From: Liolophura sinensis
Lineage: Eukaryota; Mollusca; Polyplacophora; Chitonida; Chitonidae
Assembly (NCBI RefSeq): GCF_032854445.1
Contig: NC_088301.1
Coordinates: forward strand, 45,433,187-45,497,186
Length of the DNA: 64,000 nt
Direction of reading: 5' to 3'
Part shown: in pieces, positions 39,090 through 49,770 of the stretch
Layout of the letters: the number at the start of each line of letters is the position of its first letter
How positions within the stretch are numbered: position 1 is the first letter of the stretch
Notes under the pieces: generated by a model
The model's database searches: none
Told to the model about the DNA's origin: nothing
Seen by the model: only the letters and a program-made list of their open reading frames with translations
Program-made: the position numbers and the translations under genes

Positions 39090-40162
39090 ATTGGCCCAGT
39101 GTGTAACTAAGTGCCTTTAAATCTGTATTGCAGTTTCTGTATCTGTTGATCCAATTATGTACCCAAGGCAGAGATTTCATCCATGGACATTATCTATAAA
39201 TTAAAAAAACAAACCCTTCAATAAACATGCAGTCTGATCTATAGCTATATTAAACTGGGCTTGATTATTGACTACTGGGCTTAAACTTTACATTCTTAAG
39301 TTATGGTCACCCAGCAACTTTTGCTTATGGTCTACTGGTAGCCCGTAATTTAACAAGTCCACCGTAGTCTCTTTATTTATATTTATCAACAAACAAGGTA
39401 GATAATAAGCCATCTAGATGGACTTTAAACATTCTACTATTCACCATGGCACTGAGTCCATCCCTATCTCTCATAAAACAGATTTCCAACTACCATCTCC
39501 TTCCCACTCTAGGCTCCTCTCTCTGGTTGAATCTCTTGTTGATTCACTACCCTTTCCTGTATAACTAATTAACTTGATGTCTTGTGGTTTCATTCACCGC
39601 AAGAACTTCAAAGGTACCAAACTGCATGCTGTTGAGAGCCATTTTGAAAAGTCATGTAACCTGCATGGCTTCCTGAAATGTAATTGAGCTCTGGTATTAA
39701 AAACATCTTGAAAACAATATTTTCAATACCATCTGTAGGCACAACTTCAATCTTCATAATTCAACCGACAGAAGAAAAAAAAAGGATTTGATTCTTTAAT
39801 GCTGGAGAGTTTGTTTGCCACAAGCGTGGACATCACTGAAATCAGTTCCATCAAGTCACAGATCAGAAATGTATGGCGATTTCTTTGAGAGGCTGGGATA
39901 GAATAAGTGTTACGATGCATGGATCTCAATGAGGTTTGCACTGATGGCGCCCAACCCAACTGTGCTAAAAAGCTCTTTTTTATGCTCCTCGTTTCAGACA
40001 ACTGAAGTTGTGCTTACAGATGGTAATGGAAATATAACAGAATTTCAAAGCCACAGTTACACTTCAAAACCGCTCATAGGTCACATTAAACTGACACCGG
40101 GCCAAACAGTGTGCATGAGCAATAAGCGCGGGAGCAGGAAGTACCATTTAGAAATTCTTTGG

Positions 40163-40238
40163 TATGACTCAACCCAGGTTTGATCCTTGTACTTCCCAAT
40201 TTTGAGACGAATGCTCTATCCAACTGCACCGAAGTGGT
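40163..40238 (-). repeat. tRNA-like head of a second SINE family
   Basis: On the minus strand GGTGCAGTTGGATAGAGCAT, then CGTCTC, form an A-box region and AGGATCAAACC a B box about 25 bases on. The molecule cannot fold as a complete tRNA: the acceptor ends do not pair well. It is therefore read as the promoter head of a tRNA-derived SINE whose body runs towards about 39750. Confidence 0.55.
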
Positions 40239-40546
40239 CCAAAATAGCTGTGGACGACGAGGTACTCAGTATTGCCAAGGCTCTAGAAGACATTAGGGCC
40301 TTAAGCCAGTGAGTTAATTAGTTCATCGGTGAGTGAGGGCAGAAAATTAAGTGGATAGTATTTGAGATTCCACCAGAAAATTACCTGTACATAGAAATAA
40401 GCAGATGAGTTGAGTTTGATTACAGTAAGTGGGAGGAAGTTGTGTTTGAAATTCTGTGCAATGTGTTTTAAGAGATAGAGATCGACTAAGTGTTACAATG
40501 AATGTCAGAATATAGCATAAGAGGGAGTATGAGCCTACATGCATCT

Positions 40547-40822
40547 ATTTACTTATTTATTTCATTGGTGTTTTACGCCGTACTCAAGAATATTTCACAT
40601 ATACCATGGCAGCAGGCATTATGGTGGGAGGAAACCGGGCAGAGCCCGGGTGAAACCCACGACCATCCGCAGGTTGCTGCAGACCTTTCCATATACGGCC
40701 GGAGAGGGCGCCAGCATTAGCTGGACTTGAACTCCCAGCAACCGCATTAGTGAGAGGCATTGATGACTCGGGAGTCATTACACTGCGCTAATGCGCTAAC
40801 CAACTGAGCCACGTAGGCCCCC
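40547..40822 (-). repeat. Full-length tRNA-derived SINE, best copy of the main family
   Basis: On the minus strand it begins GGGGGCCTACGTGGCTCAGT. The A box TGGCTCAGTTGGTTAGCGC is at plus 40796-40812 and the B box GAGTTCAAGTCC near 40723-40735. A body with GGCGCCCTCTCCGGCCG, CCCGGTTTCCTCCCACCAT and GTGAAATATTCTTGAGTACG follows. The 3' tail is AACACCAATGAAATAAATAA. Pol III boxes followed by a shared tail match tRNA-derived SINEs. Membership of the widespread Meta-SINE group is possible but not proved here. Confidence 0.9.
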
Positions 40823-41338
40823 TCTACATGCATCTGGATGGACTATGTAGATGCCAGATGTTGAATAAGGAGGTTGATCATTTAGGTGCAGCGATTATTT
40901 CGCACTACAATAGAATCATTCAGCAGATTAATTCAGACAGCTAAATGATGCCCCTGCTTATTCAACATCCGACTTCTAAGTGTGGGGGTGGTGGATGGGA
41001 TTTTAAAATTGAGGGTGGTGTCACATGGTAAATTGACGCAGCTTTTCACAATTAACTCCTGAGAAGGAACTCATTGACTAACAATAGTCACCCTAGTCTT
41101 TACAAATGCCAAAACATTTCTTCTGATGGAGAAATCGCTTCAAATTTGAGTTGTGGTTTCACGAAGGTAACGAACACTGGACACTCTGTGATATAGTATT
41201 ACAGGGCACACAGCGCCGAATTCCCATACGAACTTATTCTTGAATATTAGACTACCATAGGCCAGAGCGTGTCACCTTTAAAAACATACAAATTTATTAG
41301 ATGCCGGTAAAATAAGACTCTCTTAAAGTATATCTTAC

Positions 41339-41430
41339 CACAGCGAGTTACAGCCGAGCTGCTCATGTTTGTGGAGATCGTAAACTTGGAACTCTCCTGT
41401 TGCTGAAGGAATGTTGAGTCTACTTTTGAG
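41339..41430 (-). other. MRPS33: Probable 5' UTR exon of MRPS33
   Basis: On the minus strand ...CTCGCTGTG|GTAAGATATA is a strong donor. It would pair with the acceptor TTTATAG|ATAATG near 39197. The 5' limit is a guess. Confidence 0.4.
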
Positions 41431-42278
41431 ATGAAAGGTCAATTTGATTGGTAAAGCCGCGAAAGGAAAACTTTTCGTGTTTAGGCGCCAGAGTTCCGTC
41501 TGTGTCACGCGAAAGTATGAAATCTAAGCAATGCTGTATTCTTAAGATAGAATGGCTTTTACGTACTTGTATTGCACTTGGTTTTGATAAGAGAATGTAC
41601 GTAATGTAGTGTACCCCTGCCTTCCAGATTCCAGTTCGTGGATTTTTTAAAATATAGACTCTGGGTATGTTTGTGTCTGATTAAATCTTCATAGGCCATA
41701 ATGTGTCAAGAAAAAATAATATACATTTGTTTCATGAATGGTTGTATACATACATGTTAATTCGAAATATTGATTGAATGTCGATACATTTCCCCAAATC
41801 ATGTTTATGATGGACACAGCCCCTTGTATCAAGCAGATCGCCATTACAGGCTTATGCAATACCCTATGTCATATTCCAACCTTTCCATTTTATAAGGCCT
41901 GGGGTATAGGGTATAGCATGGTATTAGCATGTATGTTTGATCTTCTGATTTGATACCAGGGCATGTGATGATGGGGAAATTGACATTGGTAGATTCTGTA
42001 TAATATCCATTACAAAATTATAAACCACTGCTTATCTTTTTATACATCCTTACATAGCACAATTCAGTAATTTGCCTAATACAACATCTGTTTGCTGCAT
42101 CTGTATGTGCATGTTCATTCCTTTATTGCAGTGTATATGTTCAAGTAGATGTATAGGCCTATATATTAGTATACAATGTTAGTTCAAACTTAGACAGGTT
42201 TTTTTTCTGGTGATGTTTGCCCTGTCTTGTGTAGTGTGAATGTGTAAACATTTTAGTTAATTTTATTTTGTATTTTCA
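41431..42278. promoter_or_regulatory. Divergent promoter region of MRPS33 (-) and DCLRE1B (+)
   Basis: The two genes face away from each other here. The segment 41430-41550 is richer in CpG than its surroundings (GCGAAAGG, AGGCGCCAG, CACGCGAAAG). A splice acceptor (TATTTTCAG) ends at 42279, just before the DCLRE1B ATG, so a DCLRE1B 5' UTR exon probably lies in this interval. Its exact place was not resolved. Confidence 0.4.
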
Positions 42279-42297
42279 GAATAATTGATGAACCAGC

Positions 42298-44082
42298 ATG
42301 GTGAATGGACATGTGATTCCCTTTACACCCATAGCTGTTGATTTCTGGAAGATTCGAAAGTCTCCCAGGGCAAAAGGTGTTTTTCCTGTCACACTGTCAT
42401 GCCGACCACACCGAGGGCCTCTCTTCAACCTGGAAAAAACCCATCTATTGCTCAGAGGTAACAGCAAAAATTGTGCAGCTGAAGTTAAATGTGGATGAAA
42501 AAATACTACGTCCTCTTGAACTGAATCGCGGCCATATCATAGGTCTGGATAGTGAAAGCTCTGAAACCATGAGTGTAATGCTCATAGATGCAAACCATTG
42601 TCCTGGGCAACTATGTTTGTTTTTCAAGGATACTTTGGAAATATTCTCTACACTGGGGATTTTCGTTTCCATGTAGATATGCTAACGAAAACCCCACTTC
42701 TTGAATTAGGCATTGATACACTGTATTTGGATAATACTTACTGTTCTCCATCGTGTGAGTTCCCACCTAGGGAACAATGTGTAGAAAAAGTCTTAAATAT
42801 TGTGAGAGAAAGTGCAGATGCTGACAGCATAGTCATAGGCATTAGGTCTTTGGGTAAAGAAGAGCTCCTAGTTCAGATCGCACACTCAGTCAATGAATGG
42901 ATTGGAGTGTCTCAAACTTTTTATGAAACTGCTGAAGTTTTGAATCTCCCGGATGTTTTTAACACTAACATTTCAAATTGTCGTATAAAAACTCAACCCC
43001 TTCATATGATTTCAAGTAAGAATGTGAAACAGTGGAATGAAACACACCAAACAGTGGTCATCCTACCGACAGCTCTTTATCATGGTATCCAAGGTATGCC
43101 CTTTTCCAACCTAGAGAATGTGCATATTGTGCCATATTCTGACCACAGCTCTTATACTGAACTAGTTGAGTTTGTTTCCAAGATAACTCCTAAAAGAATA
43201 ATCCCCATTGTAAGTGGTAGATCAAGAGGTCTCATGGGAATGTCTGGTCAAGATCGTTCAGATATGAGTTGCTTTTCTCAGTACATGAAATCGGCCAAAA
43301 TGCATTCTTTCTACATTCCTGCAAGTGTGAAATCTTTTATGTCCAGTGGTGGCTCTGCTCTCAAAACCTGTCGACAAAAAAGTGCGTTGCGCTTTCTGCG
43401 GTCGGCAAGGAAACAGGCTATGAAATCCAAGTTGGGAGTAAATTACATTGACTCTCCAGAGAAAACCAAGCCAGACCTAAACTCAGGTGTGGCACGACCA
43501 TTAATTACCAGCGGTCATCAGGAAGTATTGGTGAACAAAAGAAAATGTGATGATTTGTCAGACAGTAAATGCAGGAACGAAATGGAAAATTGTCCCTCTT
43601 GTGATGGTCTTGAAGAGTTTGCACATGTATCCCGAAAATGTAAAAAATGTGCTTTGGAGACAGATTTTGGTTATCCTAGAACTTTTGTCGAACAGATGGA
43701 AGAGCCTAACTTGGCATGTAATGATGAAAAAGGCCAAGTCACAGTGATTACATTAACAGTAGAAGACAGTGAGTCTGACCCAGAATGTGATCAAAGCAAT
43801 GGTGTAGAAACCCGTGGAAAACAGGCAAACACCTCTCAACTCCATGGTGACTCCACCGATGGAGAATCTTTTAACAACAGTGAGCAACTGGAACAGTTCT
43901 TTGAGAGTGTAGATAATCCATCTCCTGTTTCTTCAGCAATATCAAATGAATTAAATTATTCTGTAGAACCTGATTCTCTGCATTGTGGAAATAAGGCAGT
44001 AATGGGAAAACATTTATGTGAGGAATTCAATGTAATACCATTACATAAAAAAAGACGACGGAAGTTGATGCATACTTATTAG
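42298..44082 (+). CDS. DCLRE1B: Apollo/SNM1B-type 5' exonuclease (DCLRE1B), intronless coding region with two frameshifts
   Basis: Metallo-beta-lactamase/beta-CASP nuclease of the SNM1 group; Apollo processes telomere ends and crosslink damage in the nucleus. Seen in order: PFTPIAVDFW (motif 1 Asp), VFFLSHCHADHTEG (HxHxDH zinc motif), SSTWKKPIYCS, LIDANHCPG, ILYTGDFRFH, TLYLDNTYC (beta-CASP Asp), PYSDHSSYTELVEF and PIV. The N-terminus (NGHVIPFTPIAVDFW) is Apollo-like, not Artemis-like. Two single-base shifts break the frame: an extra base near 42375-42380 and a missing base near 42608-42611. They cancel, so start and end share a frame. Allowing for them the product is about 594 residues, with a long polar tail that has a CxxC...CxxC stretch (CPSCDGLEEF, CKKCALE) and ends in a basic KKRRRK run. 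Without correction it stops at 42498. Sequencing error is likelier than a pseudogene because all motifs are intact. Confidence 0.88.
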
Positions 44083-44340
44083 AAGAACGTAAGGCATGAA
44101 TTGGTCCTTCATAAGTAATGTGGTCATATTTATTTCAATGCTAATTAGCATAAGATTTTGAATTTTGATAAAGAATTTCATTAATGTAATACTTTGAAAA
44201 AAATGTGGAACAACATGTTGAGAGCCTGAAAGCTTTTTAAATTGTATGATGAACTGTAAGCTATGAAATCTCAGATACATGTACAACAAGTTTTCTGATA
44301 TATTTGATTTTATGTAAAATGTGATTTTTATGTAAAAGTT

Positions 44341-44346
44341 AATAAA
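44341..44346 (+). terminator. DCLRE1B: Candidate polyadenylation signal of DCLRE1B
   Basis: AATAAA about 260 bp after the stop codon, followed by T-rich sequence. Confidence 0.5.
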
Positions 44347-44569
44347 TACAATACAGGTATGTTGAAAGTGTGAAAGATTTTTTAAAATTGTGTGATAAAC
44401 AATAAGTTATCAAATACAAGTATTCTAATTTGACTTCTTAGGTTAAAACATTCTTTATAAAGAACAGTACCGGTATATTCCTGTGTTCTTAAATAATGTG
44501 TTTATATATTTATGTTGTATATATTTGTGCAGACAAACCACACTTCATCTGCTCAAACTATGCACCTGT

Positions 44570-44765
44570 TTACTTTATTTATTTTATATTTATTTGATTG
44601 GAGTTTACTCTGTGCTCAAGAATATTTCACTGAAACGATGGCGGTCAGCATGACAGTGAAAGGAAACCGGGCAAAGTCCAGGATAAATCTATATTGTCAA
44701 CGATTCACAGGTTGCTAGCAGACCTTCCCACACACGACTAATGCACCAGAAAGCCCAGGATACAG
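44570..44765 (-). repeat. SINE, main family, diverged
   Basis: Reverse-orientated tail (TTTATTTGATTGGAGTTTAC, CTCAAGAATATTTCACTGAA), core GAAAGGAAACCGGGCAAAGT and AGGTTGCTAGCAGACCTTCC. It is truncated before the tRNA-like head. Confidence 0.75.
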
Positions 44766-44781
44766 GTTGTGTTTAGTGTCA

Positions 44782-44819
44782 TTTCGGCAGAGTGTCCCTG
44801 TTTAGACACTATGCCGAAA
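44782..44819. repeat. Near-perfect 15-bp hairpin
   Basis: Arms TTTCGGCAGAGTGTC (44782-44796) and GACACTATGCCGAAA (44805-44819) pair with one mismatch around the loop CCTGTTTA. It sits between the SINE and the minisatellite. Its function is unknown. Confidence 0.75.
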
Positions 44820-44961
44820 CAAAAAGATTTGAACCAGTCTCGATATAAGCAAAATGCAATATTATATGCAATAAAACAATACATTTACGGTCTTCAAAAT
44901 GACGTAGGTTCAGCCCCATTCTCTGGTAAGGATTTCCCTGCTTTCGTTAAAGTTGATTAGG

Positions 44962-45978
44962 TGGCAATAAGCGGTTGACAATGGTCTTATATGTATAAGG
45001 GGTTGACCCTGGTCTCCTATATATAAATGGCTGACAGTAGCCTCCTATGTATAAGTGGTTGACAATGGCCTCCTATACATAAGTGGTTGATGATGGCCTC
45101 CTGTATATAAGTGGTTGACAATGGCCGCCTGTATTTAAGTGGTTGACAATGGTCTCCTATATATAAGTTGTTGACAGTGGCCTATATATAAGGGGTTGAC
45201 AATGATCTAAATATATAAGTGGTTGACAATTGCCTCATATATATGTGGTTGACAATGGTCTCCTTTATATAAGTGGTTGATAATGGCCTAAATATAAGTG
45301 GTAGACAATGGCCTCCTATACATAAGTGGTTGACAATGGTCTCCTATATATAAGTAGTTGACAATGGTCTCCTATACATAAGTGGTTGACAATGGCCTAT
45401 ATATAAGGGGTTGACAATGGTCTATATATAAGTGGTTGACAATGGCATGATATATATGTGGTTGACAATGGCCTCATATATAAGTGGTTGGCAATGGTCT
45501 CCTATATATAAGTGGTTGACAATGGTCTCCTATATGTAAGTGGTTGACAATGGCCTTCTATATATAAGTGATTGACAATGGCCTATATATGTGGTTGGCC
45601 ATGGTCTCCTTATATATAAGTGCATCACACTTGTATCCTATATAGAAGTGGTTGACAAAGGTCTCCTATATATAAGTGGATGACAATGGTCTCCTACATA
45701 TAAAAAGTTGACAGTGGTCTCCTATATATATGTGGTTGACAGTGACCTCCTATATATAAGTGATTGACAATGGCGTATATATGTGGTTGACAATGGTCTC
45801 CCTATATATAAGTGCATGACAGTTGTATCCTATATAGAAGTGGTTGACAATGGTCTCCTATATATAAGTGGTTGACAGTGGTCTCCTACATATAAAATGT
45901 TGACAGAGGTCTCCTATATATATGTGGTTGACAATGGCCTCCTATATATGTGCTTGAAAATGGTCTTTTATATATTTG
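44962..45978. repeat. Minisatellite, ~28-bp unit, ~1 kb, with higher-order structure
   Basis: The unit is close to AGTGGTTGACAATGGTCTCC plus TATATATA, repeated roughly 35 times with many shortened variants (missing CTCC, or a different number of TA). From 45566 a block beginning AAGTGATTGACAATGGC is repeated at 45758, including rare variants (AAGTGCATSACA, TTGTATCCTATATAGAAG, CCTACATATAAAA). This gives a second-level period of 192 bp. Confidence 0.92.
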
Positions 45979-48900
45979 GTCTTACATGGAATTCCAGTCC
46001 CGATGAAAGCAGTTGAGATGTTGTGACTTCACAGAAAGAATGAACATTTTTAACCAGTATGTGTGACATCCGGTTGACATATTTACAACAATACTGCTTA
46101 TGATTGGTCAATTTTGTATTCTTGATTTACAGTTCGGAAAGATCTATGTCACATTATATTCAAGTGGTAGGCATGTTGATTTCACTTAGTGCTGCGCAAT
46201 GCACTTAATGGGCCAGGTAACCTTGAAGGTATACAGTGATTAAATGTGTGGCCTATATCCCAAGTAGGTCCACCAGTTCAACTAAACCACACGGAACAAT
46301 TACATGTATCACTAAAACAACAGCTTCGACGGCAAACGCCATAAAGCCTCCTTTGAATAAAATGTCTGATAGACAAAAACCTTTCAGTGAACGACAAAGG
46401 TAGGGATTGCACGTCTGTAATTATACTGTGTAAATTTACCAGTCCTTGACTGGTGGGATCCTAATTACATCAGTGTGGAATGACCAATGAATGATAATGG
46501 AATGGTGTGAGGATTTTGCCGATTATACGGCATAGATTAACAGAAGAGTGGATGTCAGAGATGAAGGTAAATGTTCTAGCTCTCATATCTAGTATAGGTA
46601 CATTAAAGCTGTTCGCTAAATCTTTAGAATTGCGTGTATCATGACATGATATCAGACCTAGGACAACGATACGAGAAGTACAGCACACAAATGAGACTAG
46701 AAATTATCGCCTAGAAGTGAAATATAAATATTTTTTTAAAATTCTTCAAAATTATTCTATCAACTCTCCTTTAAAATATAAGCAGTTCTCAATAAAAAGA
46801 CTAAGGAAAGAGTGTCTTGATCATTTGTTCGGGAAAAACAAACTTCTGAAGCTTTATTAAATAATTATTGAAAATCCTACATTTTGTTTTTTAGAGAAAT
46901 AAAAGCATTTAAGACCCAAACAAGTTAGTTTTGTCATTCGAATCACCTTATTTTTCTGGATACAAGCACTGAGGATTAGTAGTGCGTAACTATTAAGTTT
47001 ATTAGTTTTCGTATTCATCACGATTTAAATTAATAAATAATCCCCAGTAGTTGCTAGTTTTACTTACACGTGATGTTGTACTGAACTTTTATTATTCTTT
47101 TGCTGTGATCGCTTTTTTTTGATGACGCGTCAAAAATTTATTCATTGTCCAATCCATATATTGATACGTATGTATGCTTGGGGCTATATAATTACGACGA
47201 CGAGACATTTTATGTAGGTGTGTGTATATATACTCTGTCAGTGAAGTATAATGCTGAAGACATCAACAAGACACCCTACCCAGTCACATACTGACACCGG
47301 TCTAACATTTCAGTGCTGGCGGCCAATTAAGCGGCGCAGCAATATAGGCCCACCATTTTAAAAGTCATCCGTATTACCCGACCCGTGTTTGATCATCATC
47401 CAGTGGTCATAAATTGAATACATTTTAGCCCATACTTTCGAATACGTTTCCATGCAATAGTTAACAGTTGTGGAGAAAATCTTAATAATAAAAAAGTAAT
47501 AGTACTTGTACATGAATGGATCTGAATGAGTCTGACTTTTATTCACACTATCACAAGTCTGCATTAATTCCCACGCTGTCATTTTCAGGCTAGGTCGACA
47601 GCTGCAAGATGCAGGCCTCCTTTAATTATTGTTTTTGTAATTTTTTGAGACGGACCCAGCACGACCTTCCTTCACCCATAAACGCCGTAAGAAGGGAATG
47701 CTCTCATGATGATGCTCTCAAGAAGTCTGAATTCGCGTTTCCGACTGGATAAAAAAATTTATAATCGTGGAATAGATATTTCCCGCAATGTTACCTGCCC
47801 AGCCGTGGAGAGATTCTTAAAAGGGTGCTTTGTAGTAGTGAAGCTATCACCAATTATGTTAATGCAAATGACGGAAGGATTTGCATATCTATATATCTGT
47901 ACAGCCAAGTAATACTGTGACATATTCAGTCATTTGAAAGTGGTCGACTACATACCGTGTAGATATATGGACATATATGAAAAAACGTTCATGAATTCAC
48001 TGGTCAGTTGCGCATGTGTATACATAATGTACAAGATAAGTCTAGCGTTAATGGCATACAGCTAGTATTTTGAGAGGAAATAACTGAGTAGCGCGTAGTT
48101 CGTTCATTCACATATACATATTGTACAATATACACAGTTTAAGACATACAGTATTTGAGAGGAAAATACATGTAATTGTGTCATACACACTAAGGTTGTA
48201 ATTTTGGAAAGACTACATCCGTCCGAAATACTTAATTAGCTGTAAAGATACAGGCCACAATTTGTCTGTTGAGCGCTATATGGCCGGCGAACAACAGGAT
48301 ATAGATATGTAGCTCCAATGAAGCTCACCGAATAAGTGCCAAGTGTATATATGACTGTGTCTTTAGTATTTTAATGAATGAATAAATGTGGATGTATTGT
48401 TTCAATTATTTTGTGATGATGGCTATTATGGGAATGTTAATTTCTTTGTACACGTGTTTTCAGTAGGTCTAATATGCATATGAGAAAATTATATCGCGCG
48501 TCTGTGGCTTTAAACCATTAATAGAAAGCTGTTGTAAATAAGCTTAAGGTGGTAAATCCGCATGAAAATATTATAACGCTTTTGTCGTTATGAGAAACAG
48601 TGTATGATATATAGTTTTGTAGCTATTCCATGTGAAATCTGATATTTATTTTTCATCCAGTGATGGAACAAGATAATATTAATTTCTGTAGTTCTTCTTT
48701 AATTAGCCAATGGTTATGAACACCTCGGTTTCCTACACCAATTGTAGGCCCTATAAGTGGAAATACTTCTCTAGGTTATTAAGCAACAGTTGTCTGTTTT
48801 AAATAATGATGAGAATACCAAAGTTTTCAGCGATATTTTTTGTTTTCTTGTGATGTCACCAGTTTTACGGCTTCTGGCCATTTGGCAAGATGATATCTGC

Positions 48901-49087
48901 ATGCATATTATCAATCTATGATAAAATCATACAAGATCATGTCTCTATTTTCAGTGACACGAATGCTCCACAAGGATTGTTTTGGGTTTTTTTCAGTGTG
49001 ATTTCATGGCAGAAAATTTTTAGTGTTTGATTTTTCATTTTATATTCAAGCGTACGGTAAGCAAGTTTAAAAATGAAACATGGTCCT

Positions 49088-49200
49088 CGGTTTACCCCGG
49101 GCTGTGTCCGTTTTCCTCCCTCCGTAATACCTGCCGCCGTCGAATGTAACTGAAATATTCCTGAGTACGGCTCACACCACCAATCAAATAAATAAATAAA
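49088..49200 (+). repeat. SINE 3' fragment, main family
   Basis: CCCGGGCTGTGTCCGTTTTC, then CTGAAATATTCCTGAGTACG and the tail CACCAATCAAATAAATAAAT. The head is missing. Confidence 0.8.
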
Positions 49201-49658
49201 ATGGAATAGCCTGTATACCAAGCAACAACATATGCAGATTGCTTCTAAATACCTTGTGCACCCTTAACATAACTGTAATGTATACAAACATGAATAATTC
49301 GGGCAAATAGTAGGTTTAATTAAGAGCATACGCGTTAGAGCAAGAGAGCAAAACTAGCAGTGCGTGACTGTTGTCCCATTCGTGACATCAGAATCCTTCA
49401 AGTATGTAGGCCTATATACCATGCATTTTTGGCAGGTGTATGTTGCTTGCCTTTTTTCTCTCATTCGTACTTCTCGATGCACCGACTGATAGTAAACCTT
49501 TCCTACCCATTGTAATTCTTACCTCTAAATTATGAAATCTACTGATCATTCCTGACTTTGCAATGTCATAATTTAAACAAAATGGCAACATAATAATCGT
49601 GTTTTGCCAAGAAACTGGTTAAAAAGGGTAGGTATAAAACCGTGCTGCTCATATATAT

Positions 49659-49770
49659 GATTTATTTACTTGATTTGTGTTTTGTCGTATTCAAGAATAT
49701 TTCACTTATAAGAAGGTGGGAGGAAAATGGGCGGTGCTCATTTAGACGCAAGCAGGTGCTGGTTGGCACA
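49659..49770 (-). repeat. SINE 3' fragment, main family
   Basis: TTTATTTACTTGATTTGTGT, TATTCAAGAATATTTCACTT and GGTGGGAGGAAAATGGGCGG in the reverse-orientation order. The remainder has decayed. Confidence 0.75.

Noticed and set aside
40163-40238. A functional tRNA gene
   Set aside because: A- and B-box-like sequences are present but the acceptor stem does not pair and the arms are poorly formed; a SINE head fits better.
44962-45978. A CRISPR-like array
   Set aside because: Units are contiguous and vary throughout, with no constant repeat separated by unique spacers, and the context is eukaryotic.
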